A model generated the notes under the pieces. The model was not told the DNA's origin and ran no database searches. It worked only from the letters and a program-made list of their open reading frames with translations. The position numbers were made by a program, and so were the translations under genes. Shown here piece after piece: positions 34,832 to 47,642 of a DNA stretch of 64,000 bases. Source of the DNA: Erigeron canadensis (Eukaryota > Streptophyta > Magnoliopsida > Asterales > Asteraceae); assembly GCF_010389155.1 (NCBI RefSeq), contig NC_057769.1, positions 18,538,735 to 18,602,734 of the forward strand. Direction: 5' to 3'. Numbering within the stretch: the stretch's first letter is position 1; each line of letters begins with the position of its first letter.

Positions 34832-36255
34832 TTTAGGGTTTTAGATCTTGCCAATCGGTTTTTAATGGGTAGCTTAGGGTTTAGGGTTTGAAGCCGTAGG
34901 GTTAGCCTGTAGGTTTAGCTTAACGGCTAACCCTACGGCTTCAAACCCTAAAACCTTAAGCGTACCATGAAATCCGTCCCCCTCCTGTAGCTTCCCGGAT
35001 TTTAATGGGTACTTTAGGGTTTAGGGTTTGAAGTTGTAGGGTTAGGCTAACCCTACGGCTTCAAACCCTAAACCCTTAAACGTACCGTGAAATCCCTCCC
35101 CCTCATGTACCCTTTAGCCTTTTAGGATTTAGCCTTTAGGGTTTTAGATCTCGCCAATCGGTTTTTAATGGGTAGCTTAGCGTTTGAAGCCGTAGGGTTA
35201 ACATTTAGGGTTTTAGATCTCGCCAATCAGTTTTTAATGGGTAGCTTAGGGTTTAGTATTTGAAGTTGTAGGGTTAGCCGTTAGGCTAACCCTACGGCTT
35301 CAAATCCTAAACCCTTAAGCGTACCATGAAATCCGTCCCCCTCCTGTAGCTTCCCGGATTTTAATGGGTAGCTTAGGGTTTAGGGTTTGAAGTACGGCTT
35401 CAAACCCTAAACCCTTAAGCGTACTGTGAAATCCGTCCCCCTCCTGTACCCTTTAGCCTTTTAGGGTTTAGCATTTAGGGTTTTAGATCTCGCCAATCGG
35501 TTTTTAATGGGTAGCTTAGGGTTTAGGGTTTGAAGTTATAGGGTTAGCCTAGCCGTTAGGCTAACCCTACGGCTTGAAACCCTAAACCCTTAAGCGTAAC
35601 GTGAAATCCGTCCCCCTCCTTTAGCATTCCGGATTTTAATGGGTAGTTTAGGGTTTAGGGTTTGAAAATGTAGGGTTAGCCGTTAGGCTAACCTTACGGC
35701 TTCAAACCCTAAACCCTTAAGCGTATCGTGACTTCTGTCCCCTTCCTGTACCCTTTAGCCTTTTAGGGTTTAGCATTTAGGGTTTTAGATCTCGTCAATC
35801 GGTTTTTAATGTGTAACTTAGGGTTTAGGGTTTGAAGTTGTGGGTTAACCCTACATCTTCAAACCCTAGACCCTTAAGCGTACCGTGACTTCTGTCCCCT
35901 TCCTGTACCCTTTAGCCATTTTGGGTTTAGCATTTAGGCTTTTAGATCTCGCCAATCGGTTTTTAATGGGTAGCTTAGGGTTTAGGGTTTGAATTTGTAG
36001 GGGTTCAAACCCTAAACCCTTAAGCGTACCGTGAAATCCGTCCCCCCCCCCTTTAGCTTCCTGGATTTTAATGGGTAGCTTAGGGTTTAGGGTTTGAAGT
36101 TGTAAGGTTAGCCGTTAGGCTAACCCTACAACTTCAAACCCTAAACCCTTAAGCGTACCGTGAAATCCGTCCCCCTCCTGTACCCTTTAGCCTTTTAGGG
36201 TTTAGCATTTAGGGTTTTAGATCTCGTCAATCGGTTTTTAATGGGTATCTTAGGA
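34832..36255. repeat. Interstitial telomere-like satellite with internal inverted repeats
   Basis: About 1.4 kb made of two alternating modules. Module A begins TTTTAATGGGTAGCTTAGGG and has arms TTAGGGTTTAGGGTTTGAAG and CTTCAAACCCTAAACCCTTA that can fold on each other through CGTAGGGTTAGCC/GGCTAACCCTACG. It closes with CGTACCGTGAAATCCGTCCC. Module B reads CCTTTTAGGGTTTAGCATTT then TTTAGATCTCGCCAATCGG. The anchor TTTTAATG(G/T)GTA occurs about eleven times. Units vary by deletions of the inverted arms. The plant telomere motif TTTAGGG appears singly or in pairs, never as a long pure run. Confidence 0.9.
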
Positions 36256-36342
36256 TTTTCTCTTTTAAAGGAAGCATGATTGGTTTTCTTGAAGGCTTGA
36301 TCCCCCTTAGCCCCGTTGGATTAATATTACTTTTTCTTTTTT

Positions 36343-36651
36343 ATGTATACTGTATATTAAAGAAAATACCACCATGTTGAAAGTTACATGGGGGGAAATG
36401 TCTAAAATGCCCTCCTAGGTAATATTTACACCTACAAGGCTACAACCCTTTAAAATATTTTCACATACTCTATTCTCTTAACATTAATAATTAAATTACA
36501 CTATCAATGCTTTATTTTTCTAAAATATCTCCATTAACCTTTTAAATCAATTATCTACGTCACTCTACGTCGCATCCACCACCATCACTCGCCTCCACCA
36601 CCACACCGTTGCTGTCACGACCACCGCCGCATCGCACGGATACAATGCTAG
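36343..36651 (+). mobile_element. Possible non-autonomous Helitron
   Basis: It ends CGCATCGCACGGATACAATG followed by CTAG (36648-36651) and T, close to the ACAATACTAG-type 3' ends of many plant Helitrons. The terminal hairpin is imperfect. The 5' end TATACTGTATATTAAAG resembles Helitron starts but lacks a clear TC. There is no coding capacity. Confidence 0.45.
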
Positions 36652-36690
36652 TAAATACAAAAATAAATTCGTATATATATATATATATAT

Positions 36691-36944
36691 TTTTCTGTTG
36701 ATAACACGTGTACCTATATCCATACTTTTACATTTCTATATCCATTGATTCTCATTTTAAATAATGAGAATAATAAATAAGACTAAATAAAAACGTGTAC
36801 CTATATCCATGTTTTTTTTTTCTGTTGATAACACGTGTACCTATATCCATACTTTTACATTTCTATATCCATTGATTCTCATTTTAAATAATGAGAATAA
36901 TGAATAAGACCAAATAAAAATGAATACCTATATCCATGCTAGTT
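36691..36944 (+). repeat. Tandem duplication of a 127-bp unit
   Basis: TTTTCTGTTGATAACACGTG starts at 36691 and again at 36818. Both copies include the inverted pair ATTCTCATTTTAAATAATGAGAAT. It lies directly upstream of the first exon of ULP1 copy 3, so it may overlap its promoter; both units contain an ACACGTGT core. Confidence 0.85.
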
Positions 36945-37451
36945 TTTTCCTACGAATAATAAATCTCTGTGGAAATAATGAAATCTAAATCTAAGGGTTC
37001 TTCTTCTTCGGGAGGTATCATTTCCTTTTATTAATTCTAAATCTGAATCTAAATCTTAATATATTGTGCATTATGTGATATTTTTTATAATTTTTTTTTA
37101 AAATTTTGCAAGTAAGAGTTATCTTAAAATTAATGTTAATAGACGAAAACAAAAACCTCCGATTGTAATTAATTTTTGTGATGATGAAACGGAGTCCGAT
37201 GACACTCAATCAGATGCGGAATCAGATCCACAATCGCAATCAGATTCAAATATGGAAACATTACCAGGTTGGTAAATAATTATATTATATTAATTTTCAT
37301 TTACAAATTATTTTGATATTTGTTATTTATGCTATACCTAGTTTCAATGATTACTTTTTATTGTTGATATTATATATAAGGAATTTATGTTGTAATTGTT
37401 TGAGAAATTGAAAATTTAGAATTGTCTCATTAACTACAAAATTCAAAAGTA

Positions 37452-37697
37452 GTGCTGGAGGTGGTGTTTGGTTGGGGTTATTATGAGGTAAGTAATGGAA
37501 AAAAAACTATTAATCATGGCAACACCACAAATACTTATCACCAACAACCTGTCACAACACGTTATCGCCAAAACCACCACCACAACGACCATCTTCTGCC
37601 CCCACCATCAGTTTACCTGGTTTCACCACCAGCACCACGATCACATGTCTCCTCTTACAACAATCACGATCAACGTAACATGACCACGATCCTGTAG
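37452..37697 (+). other. GC-richer island with His/Pro-rich open frame inside an intron of copy 3
   Basis: An open frame of about 80 codons encodes QNHHHNDHLLPPPSVYLVSP and similar. The base composition differs sharply from the AT-rich intron around it. It could be a captured fragment of a host gene, as MULEs often carry, or chance. I do not recognise the protein. Confidence 0.35.
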
Positions 37698-40600
37698 ACG
37701 TGTGATACATCCAATGACACTCCATAACAGGGTATTTTTATAACTTATACATATTTAAGATACATGAATTACACATGTGTAACTTTGATAACTTACACAT
37801 GAATGGAATCTGATTCCAAAGATAAATACAAATTTAATCGTCACAAGAAAACTAAAAAAATAGGTCGAACACGTAAACATAATAAAGGTTTGTATACTTT
37901 TAAATTTATTTATGAGCTAAAATTATAATTCTATTTCTGTTTTTAAACCTTTTATTTTGTTTATAAATTTCTACAGATAAGAATCTAACTGTTCATTCGG
38001 ATGAGGATTCAGATTTTGAACCAGTATTAGAAGGTTTGTTTTTTTACTTGTCACATTCATATATTTTTGTAATATTTATCTATTTGTCTTGGTTTCTGGT
38101 TGTATGTTTGTCCTTTTTGAGTTATACCAATAGATGTTGCTTTTTTTAAGTTTAAATTTGTAGTGTTTAGTACAGAGTAATGTTTGGGTTCTAGTTTGTT
38201 TTAATCTGGTATACTTTTTTATTATTAAGGTTGGGAATAGATGGACTATGTTTTCTTTTTTTAGGTTTTTATGGTATTCATAATTTTATGAATAGTGTTG
38301 CTAGTCAAGAGGTTATACTTTTGGATATTGTTGATAATATTTTTGAAGTTTTAATTTCAAATAATCAGATGTAAAAATTGTTTCATGTTTATTCATGGCT
38401 TCAAATTTGTTTCATATGATTACTTATGATTATATTGTGCAATATATTTAGCTCACTGTTTCTCATTTTTATATGCCAAACAAGATTCTGATGATTATGA
38501 TAATGAAGAAGTTGAGGAAAAGGATGATAATAATTTTGAAGACGATGATGGCGAAGATTATGATCTTGATTCAGAAGATGAAAATGACTATGTAGAAGTT
38601 GAAGAACATGATGGTGAAGATGTAGATGACAATGATGAAAATGAAAATGAAAAGGAGGTAGAAGAGGAGAATGAACCAATACAAGTCGCTGAAGAAGAAC
38701 CAAATGATAATGAGGTACGACTTGATGAAGATGATGATGTTTTTGAGGAAGAAGTAGCAAATGATAAAGAAGTACGACTTGATGATCATGATGATGCTGT
38801 TGAGGCAGAAGGTAAATCAACAAACAGGAAGGGTCGAACAAAGTTTGAACACAAAAGACTTTTTCTGAGAAATTCTCAGGAAAAGTTTCACACATTCATG
38901 AATAAACTTAATAATAAACAAAAAACCGACATTAAGGACTTGGGTTTTGGATCGTTGATAAACTTCCCTATTTCCAGCCTGCCTACCATGTTGGGATATT
39001 ATGTGTTAGAGAAGTTTGATCACACAGAATGTGTTTTTGATGTTGATGGTAGAGTAATCAAAGTTACAAAGGAAATGGTTCATGAGGTTTTCGGTATACC
39101 AATTGGTGGCAAGAAAATTCCATACCGTGTTAATGCAAATCATTTACACAAGCAAGTGAAAAAATGGAAAAAGCAATTCAATACAGAAAAAACCATCTTT
39201 GCAAGAGTTGTACAGCATCATGATTAAGCAAGACAAGGGATGAGCACTCTTCAAACTTAACTTTTTGGTTTTGTTTGTTATTACAATGATGGAAGGTATC
39301 AAATCCAACTCGTTGAACCATAAGTTCTTGCAATATACATCAAAACTAAAGGAAGTTAGATGTCTCGACTGGTGCAATTTTCTGCTTACGTGTTTGATAA
39401 ACACCAAGAAAGATTGGAAAAATCAAAGACAGTTTAATGGGCCAATTATGTTTCTGATGGTAATTTTATTATTTTATATTAATTTCAGTTTTTTACTCAT
39501 AAGTCTCATATTTATTTTCATACTTATTATCATGATATATCTTTTTTTTCCTAGGTCATCTATGTTCATCAATTAAAAAAGACAAAAGAACGTTCAGTTT
39601 CCTCTTATTAAAAATTGGACTCTAGATGATCTCAAGTTGATAGAATCAGAAAAGTTAAAGAATGGAGAATTTGATAAGGTTGTCGATGAAGATGTAACAA
39701 TGCTATCGCCTGAGTTGAAAAGAAAAAGAGCTCTTGAGAAATTATTGTCCCGGAAAAAACAGAAGGATGAAAAAAATAAGGTTATGTATAAGCTATTAAG
39801 AATACTTTCGTTATAATGTTTTATATTTACTCTGACTTTTTTTTAATATTAAAAGGTCATGAAGAACAAGTCAAGCAGAAAGAAACTACAAGAAGTAATC
39901 CAGATATCATAGAAGACAACCCATTTACAAATATCTCAGAAAACAACGGAGAATTTGAATTTATGAATGACAATCCATTTACATCAACTCAAACACCAGA
40001 AGACTTCAACACATTTACTGTTGAAAGTAAACTTTAGGTTAGCATGTGTACATCATATAATCACTTTTGTTATTTTATTTCTATCAAAATTCTTGCTGCT
40101 TACAAAAGGAATAACCCATTTCTAATAACCGTTTATATTCAGTAATCTGTGTCTGCAATTTGCATATAGTTTTTGCTTAAGCTTAATGTAGTCTAGAGTT
40201 AAGATAGGTAATTGTTTAAGGTTTTTGCAACTCATCACTTGGTTTTTATTTGAAACACACTTCATTTTAAGAATTTCATAGTAGTGCCCAGTTTTCTTAT
40301 TTACAGTACATGAATGAGTCTCCAGAACATAGTTGTGCCCACTTTTCTTATTTCCCATGTGTAAATTACCCATGTATAAGTTAGATATGAAATATCAAAT
40401 CATTCCCCAGAACAGAGGATTTATGTAACTTACAAATGTTTAACTTACACGTTTAGGTCATATAACTTACACATGTGTAACTTATATAAATCCTCTGTTC
40501 TGATATCTTCTATTATTAAAAATTGTTGTAGTCTACATTAATTCTTTCTTTATTATCTATTTTAAACAGGCAATCAAGAGAACAGTGAAAGAGAGGTTGC

Positions 40601-42571
40601 TAGTGAAAGAATGGTTGACCTTTGATACGAATGAGTTGATTAAAATGGGACTGGCTATCGATAGTAAAGATGATGACTTGAATAATTACTATACAATTCT
40701 TAATGAAAATATCACCATTGAAGATTTCTATAGAAACAATCCATTTTTTTCAGATAAGGATTTTGTTAGGAAGAGTAAATTGAGGAAAAGATACCGAAAT
40801 GATGATGAAGCTGAATGTTCAAAGAAAATTGATGTAGATTTTTCTGGCCTAGAAGATTTTTTGGAAAATGAGGTACTTGGTGATAAGAATAATGCTAGTT
40901 CAATTGATAAAGGGAAAAAACTTGTTGTTAAAATGTTGATCAAAAAAACCACAGAAAACAAGCTGAAACAAAGAAACTCAATGTAGAGCAGCCAATCTCA
41001 ATGCAAGTCAATTTTGACAAAGGCAAACACAAACAATGTGAAACAAAGAAAATCAATGTAGACCCGCCAATCTCAATGGAAGTCAATTTTGACAAAGGCA
41101 AAGACAAAATATCGAATAGTATACAACTGCAAACATCTGAAACTTCAGCAATGGAAGTTGATAAAGTTCATCCGTTTTCAAAGTCTGAAGGTTGTATACT
41201 ACCAAGTTCTGACAAAGGCAAAACTCAGAAGTCAAGTAAATTGAAAAAACATACAATGGAAGTAGATGGAGTGAAGCAAATATCAGAATCTAAACGTTTT
41301 GTACATTCTGTTGAAGCATTGTGTATGGGTAAAGAAGAGAAAAGGATTAAAGAAGAGAAAGTTCAGAGTACAACAACGAAGCATGGTGGATGGAAGCCAT
41401 TTTCAAAGAATTCAACTTTTTTAGATTTTGATATACCTTCTTTTGACCTTGGAATTGAGTTTGGTGATGATAATATAGCCTGCAAGGAATCACCAGCTAC
41501 ACCAAATGTCAACATTGATGAACCACTTGACAAGTCTCCAGATGTTGATAAATTGATATCAAAGTTACCATTTTTAAGATCTTCACCACAAAACAAAGTT
41601 TCTGGTAAAGGAATTGGAATTATGGAAGAAAAAGAAGCTTCTACTGGGAAAGAGGTTGTTTCCTTTGAATCTGTGTTAAAAAAATTTCAAGTTCTAGGTA
41701 GAGAAACAGTTGAAGGGAATTGTATAGTCTCTCCTTATGGTATGAAGAAGGTCACTTTTAATTCAAAATTGCAAACAGATGAGGAGAGATTGTCAGCTTA
41801 CATTTTCTCTGCAAGGCTTCAACCATCGTATGTCAAATTACTTATTATATTCATTATTCATTGACTTCTTCTTGAAATTAATTAAGCAGTAATCTTCACT
41901 CTGACCTTGACTTCAGCTTTAAAATTATCATGCTCAAACTCGACCTGAACGATCTTCAACTCAAGTAGCTCCTGAAAAGCTATGACTAGTGACTAGTTTA
42001 AGACCAGTTTCAAACTTTGATTGTTTTCTATTTACACTTTAAAAAGGCTTATTTTGAGGTGACTTTCTTGTTATAAATAGTTGTTTTATCGGGTTATTTC
42101 ATAAAGTCATTGTTTAACTACATTCTATCAAAAGCATTGTATAACTACAGGGTTATTTAGATTCCTTATATACAAGTGCTTTTTGTTTAAAAAAATTGAG
42201 GTATCTACCTACTTATAATAAGGAGCATACTCATTCTAGTATAAGCAGATAAGTAGTTACAGAAAGAGTGAATCTTATTGCTTATCTACCTAAAAAACCC
42301 GAAAATAAGCTGAATAATAAGCAATTGCATACACCTCCCTACATGTCAAATCATTACTCTTTGTTATTCTTTGTTATGTGGTTAGTATGTTGATACGGTT
42401 TTGTTTTGTCTATCAACAGTTCTTTTCAGGTTAAATAGCCATTCTGCTTTCTTTATGCAGGTAGTTAAAATGCTATCTGGTTGCTTTAGTTTGTGGCTTA
42501 GAGAAATAAATGGGCTTAGTGTATATTGAATCAGTTGTGGGAAGTGTCCTTACAAATTTTGCAACATGTTA

Positions 42572-44852
42572 TGTAACCATTGTGATTCTTGACTCTTTGA
42601 TTATGTGTATATTTGACTAAGTATTAGTTAATCAATATATGTTCTAGTGCAATATGAGGTCCAATTGGGTGCAATGTGTTCATATGGGTCAACTTATTGT
42701 TCGATTCGGGAGTTATGTACTAGTCGAGGTCATTAGTTGGTGCTAATCGATTTCATTTAGATAACCTTTAACTTTAACTAGTAAATGAATATGGATCCTA
42801 TCCATGGGTTGTACCCAACCCATGACCCGTCCAAGATAACGCAACCCTATCCCTACCCATTCATCTCTTCATCCATTCATTCATTTCTCTTATCATTTCT
42901 CTCCCACCTCACTGAATACACTCAAACTCACTCCCTCTCTAATTTAATTCACCATCTATGGTTGTTCAAGGCAATTTAATGTAAGAATAATTTACTTCTT
43001 CCTCATCTAAACATCATATCAAAAATTTAAAGTTTCAAAGTGCAAGACTAAGTTTCAATTAGGTCAAATTCGGATTTGAGCTATTGTAGAGGTTTTGGTA
43101 AGTGAAACTCATCTCATAATCATCATTTTATGTTTATTAACTTGTCTCTAGTTGGTTTCTAGTAAATTTGGGTCTCAAATTGAGCCAAGGGTCGAATTAG
43201 GGTTTGTAATGGGTTAAAACTAATTTGGAACTAGATTTGATGTTTTGAAATGAAATCTTGGAATGGGTTGTGTTCATTTGAGTTTGTTTATGTCCAAATG
43301 TGTGGATTCAAGCTTGAAATCGAGTCCTAGATCCTCCTTGGTCGACTATGGGGTCTAAATGGGTGTTTTGGGGGCGTTTGGCTCGTAAATCTGATGTTGG
43401 TGCTGATCTGGGTTGACTGCGACGCAGTTTAATGAAGCTGCGAAGCAGCAGAATTCTCGACATCAAGACTGCGACGCAGTCCACTTGATACGACGCAATG
43501 GGCCCAGTTTCACCTAGTTGATTCCTAGCTTCCTTCCTAATGTCCTAGGATCGTCCCGACCTTTCCGGAATGTACTCTTAAGACTTTATTGGTGCCCTGT
43601 ACATCACAAACGAGTCGTTCAAAGTCGAGCGTCATTTTTGGAACCTAATTCGAGGCATTAACATAAACTACATAAACGTATAACTTTTGTTTGAGGACAA
43701 GACAACCTTGGGACGACTTCAACTTGATTCTAAATTATTATATAACCCCCCTAGTGACCTTGTCGAGTCCCGGAAGCCTTTCCAAGCCATGAGACCTAGC
43801 TAAGAACCTAGTTAAAGCTTCGTTTTGGCTAATAATGCATATATTGAATACGTTCTTAGGTTGTAGGTGCGTGGAGCAAGTTGATCACTTATAATCTCAT
43901 CTTAATTTGATATTAGCCTCTTTTGCTGAGCAAGGTGAGTTTTCGTAGCTTTCCCTTACTCTTTTAAGAGTCGGGCTGAAAAGTGTACTTCGTGTGCGAT
44001 GACATTTGTGATGTACATGTTGTGTGATGGTTTTGTAGACATGCAAATATGTGATTCGTTGTATGGTTACTTGTGTATGTATGATGAGTTTGTTTAGGAT
44101 AGTTGGGTATATATGAAGGATGATAATGCCTTTGAAAGGTTGGAGATGTGGTGGGAAGGCTGCAGGTGACCCTATATATAAACATCAAGGGCCTTTCAAA
44201 AGTAGTATCATACGAAGTATATACACACGGCGTTTGGTTATGTGTGGACAATGATGGTCATGGATGATCAATTTATGTGCAATGAATACAAGGAGGGGCA
44301 TGATGACAATACAAACGGGCATTTTAGTGCTTGATGACATTAAACGGGTACGATACGTATTTGATGACAATTATGGATGACATGAGAACAATTGAGGGAC
44401 ATTGTGTGCAAGTGTTTGACCATTGGTCACGTTAGATACTTAATTGAAGTCTAAATTCTTGTTCTTTATGTTTCTTTATGTGATGGGTGGCATTGGTACG
44501 TGTTCTTGTTCCTTCATTCCTACGAACTCACCAAACTAGTGTTGACATTGTTTAGTACACTTTTCAGGTAACCAAGAGAATCCAAGAGCTTGATTTCATT
44601 GCTAGGAGTTGGACTATGACCATGGATCCGTGATTCATTACCCGTTGATGGGACCTCGCTTAGGATCATGAGCCATCTTTTGATATTGTTTTGTAAACTC
44701 TTGATGGTTGTATGCTCCTTATGCTTTTGTGACATTGAAAACTAATTGTTGGGTTCACGGAATCCTTTTATATTCATATAGTCTCGTTCTACGATAATTC
44801 CATCTTGTGTCATGCTTTTCAGTGCACTTCAAGCCTAGCTCGGGGTGTTACA
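42572..44852 (+). mobile_element. Solo LTR 2 (2281 bp) in an intron of ULP1 copy 3
   Basis: The ends are TGTAACCATTG...GGGGTGTTACA, flanked by perfect 5-bp repeats TGTTA (42567-42571 and 44853-44857). There is no PBS, retroviral domain or internal LTR. The shared motif ACTCACCAAACTAGTGTTGAC...CTTTTCAGG lies at 44526-44567. A cluster of CTGCGACGCAGT palindromes is at 43415-43495. Confidence 0.82.
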
Positions 44853-47115
44853 TGTTACTAAGTTCAATAATCTGCGATAATTAAACTCTAATCAAGATAA
44901 TAAGTTTATGAGATAACGTTTAAAATCTAGTTTCTTATTTGCATAAATTATCAGTTATATTAGTTATCATATTCTATTTTTTTTACGATTTAATTATATT
45001 ACTTCATTATATTAAACTATCACAAACTTATTTTGTCAGTGAAATCATCTTCAAGTATAAACAGTTTGAGTATTCCAGAGTTATCTTTGAAACATTGTAT
45101 CCTGGGCATATGATCATTACTGGAGTAATTGATGCATGGGTTATGGTTTTGAATTATGAAGAGATGAAAACAGATCAAAAACAACCTTGCCGATTGTTTT
45201 GCCCTACAAATGTAATGGTAAGTTCGTTACATTCATTCTTATTTGTAATATTTCTTGTATAATGCATTAACCTTATTTATCTTTCTTATTATACTTTTCA
45301 AAAAAGTCTCCTGATATGATACACGGATCAGTCTCTACAATTTGACGATCATGTTGTGTTGCTACAAACGTTCTCCATTAGAGTTTTGGAAGCTATGCAG
45401 AGTTCACAAATAAAAGATATCAAAGATATTGATTTCGTAATTATTTTTCCTGAATTAAATTTAAAGTTTCATTTGGTATTTGTCGTACATTGATACATTA
45501 TTATTCTTAAACAGCTGTTTTTTCCGATGGTGTCTGATGATGCATATTATGTTGTCGTATTCAATATCAAAAATTTGGAAATCCATATCTTGGACAACAA
45601 ATATCATGCAACAGATAACATTGAGCAGATTTATGGTGTTTCCCTAATGAAGTTGGTATGACAATTTCTTGCTTTATATGTTCTTTATATGTTCTTCACA
45701 GTTTCTTTTGTGAACAACAGATAACTTGCTATTTCTTTAACCATAATGCAAGGGGGGTAGTGATTTTGAATGGTTCAAATCAATACCACTTTCTATTTAT
45801 ACGGGTTGAAAGTAATAAGAATGAAGTTTTGATAGGTTAATAAAAACAAATTTACATTTTCTCTTATATTCAACTTTCAAATATCACAAAAGGTTGACTG
45901 TTTAAATCGACGTTACTTAAAATAGCAGATTACCCAACCGACCCATTTAGCCAAAAGGTTAACTGTTAAAATCCACATTACTTAAAGCTCAGCCCTCTTG
46001 TGAGAAAAACGCATTGACTTCATAACAAATATTTATTACTTTTATACGCAGTTATTCAAAATTAACAGCTTAATAGTAGAACTTGTAAGGAGTTGTCTTA
46101 TTCTTTTGTAAAGCTAGTATAGAACCTTGAAAGCTACATTAACTCTTTTTTTTTTAAATTATTCATTTACATTTTAACATTTTTCAGAAAGGATTTGTTG
46201 AGTCAACCTTTGCTATGGAAGGAAAAGTATTGACTTTGTCAAATGTCAAAGAAAAAATTATCAAAATGAATTGGAAAACCCAAAAGAATAACATCAATGA
46301 CTCTGGAATCTTTGCAATGAGACATATGGAAATGTACAATGGAAATGATGTGTTTGACTTCAATTGTGGTTTTGTCAACGAAGATGTAAGTGAAGGGATA
46401 TATCTACGAGATCAGTTGTTGAATTTAAGAAAAAAATATCTTACGAAGATTCTGACATCAAATGTCAATGAGAAGTGTGGTGTCTTTCCAAAAGAGTTTA
46501 AAGATTACTACAAGATTCCAGAGTTTAACAGAAAACTCCTTTATAAAAAGGCATCTCAAGAAATAAATAAAAGGATTGAAGCAACTATGAAAGTAATTGT
46601 TCCTTATAATCTCTCAGGTAAGTAAATCAATCTTTTGTTATTTTGTTACTATCAAAATTCTTGTTAATGTAGTCTAGAGTTAATGTAGTCTAGGGTTAAA
46701 ATAGGTAACTGTTAAAATAGGTAATTGTTCAAGGTTTTTTGCAACACACTTCATTATAAGAATTTCATATTTTTTACTATTCCTGAACACAACTGGAGTG
46801 TATTTGTAGAACACTTTTCTAACTTATAGGATATAAATGAGTACCCAGAGTATTTGTATAAATTACTCACGTGTAAGTTACATATGAAATATTCAATGAC
46901 TCCCCAGAACAGAGAATTATTTAACTTACACATGTGTAACTTACATTACTTACACATGTGTAACTTTAATATCTTAGCAAATATTGTCTTTATCTATTTT
47001 TTTAACTTGTTAGGGATGTATTTTTTTGCTTTAATTTAATGTATTTTATAGTTAAAATAGAAACTATGAAGGAAATTATAAAAACAAATATTTTTCCATT
47101 TGTTGCTCTACCAAT

Positions 47116-47642
47116 ATGGATACCCAAAACTCTTCTTCCATGATACTTCCAAATCCAACTTCTCGAAAAATAGTTTTAGGAAATAGTAACATCTATATTA
47201 GTTCTGATGATGTTTATAACAAAATTTTTGATAAGGAAATGAAAGCAATAAATAAAGCAAAAGATTCTTGTGCTATGCATTTGCAAGAGATGGAGCAAAT
47301 TCGAAATGAAGTTGTGTTGCTTTAAAATGGTTTTAATGATTTAATGTCAAGGTGTATTTTTTTAATTTTTTAATTTTTCTATTTAATTATTCATAATCTA
47401 TTACATTAACAAATTTATATTTGTTTTCTTCACTTTTCTTTAGGTTGATGGTTCCTATGGACAACGAATTTCTTGAAAAGAAGGCGAACTTGACTCACAT
47501 GTTCAATATCAAAATGAGAGAAAAGCATATCGAATTTAATGAAAAGTTGTACAAGTTTAAGCATCAAGAAGCTTTAATTGAAAACAAGAAGAAAATGGTT
47601 GTATTTTTGAGGAACAAAGCTAATAATATGTCATTAGCTTAG
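47116..47642 (+). CDS. Small coiled-coil protein, hypothetical
   Basis: Two open stretches (47116-47325 and about 47444-47642) may be exons of one gene, the second starting after an AG at 47443. They encode about 70 and 65 residues: an N-terminal Ser/Asn-rich part, then charged helical sequence (DKEMKAINKAKDS, KEKHIEFNEKLYKFKHQEAL-like). It lies between ULP1 copy 3 and the FAR1 gene and could be the 3' end of copy 3 or a separate transposon gene. I do not recognise a family. Confidence 0.35.

Larger units (their letters stand above)
36978..46620 (+). pseudogene. ULP1-like gene, copy 3 (catalytic His and Cys replaced), interrupted by solo LTR 2
   Basis: The start ATG at 36978 (MKSKSKG, then a Ser run) is followed by small exons near 37118-37265 and 37977-38034. 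A long exon (about 38484-39230) has a very acidic run and then the domain DLGFGSLINF ... LGYYVLEKFD ... HEVFGIPIGGKKI. It continues DWCNFLLTCLI (39265-39458), NWTLDDLKLIESE (39593-39790), and a linker exon 40568-41829 with a duplicated ISMQVNFDKGK unit and a frameshift near 40965. Next come 45038-45219, about 45304-45440, 45513-45656 (FFPMVSDDAYYVVVFNI, HILDN) and 46189-46617 (NDSGIFAMRHMEMYNG). The His position is Ala (45542-45544) and the Cys position is Ser (46302-46304). Several frameshifts make it a probable pseudogene. Confidence 0.75.

Noticed and set aside
34832..36255. TTTAGGG-rich array as a chromosome end
   Set aside because: Coding sequence continues on both sides, motifs are interspersed with unique sequence and occur in both orientations, so it is interstitial.
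38401..38895. Minus-strand His/Leu-rich open frame
   Set aside because: It is the antisense of the Asp/Glu-rich exon of ULP1 copy 3.
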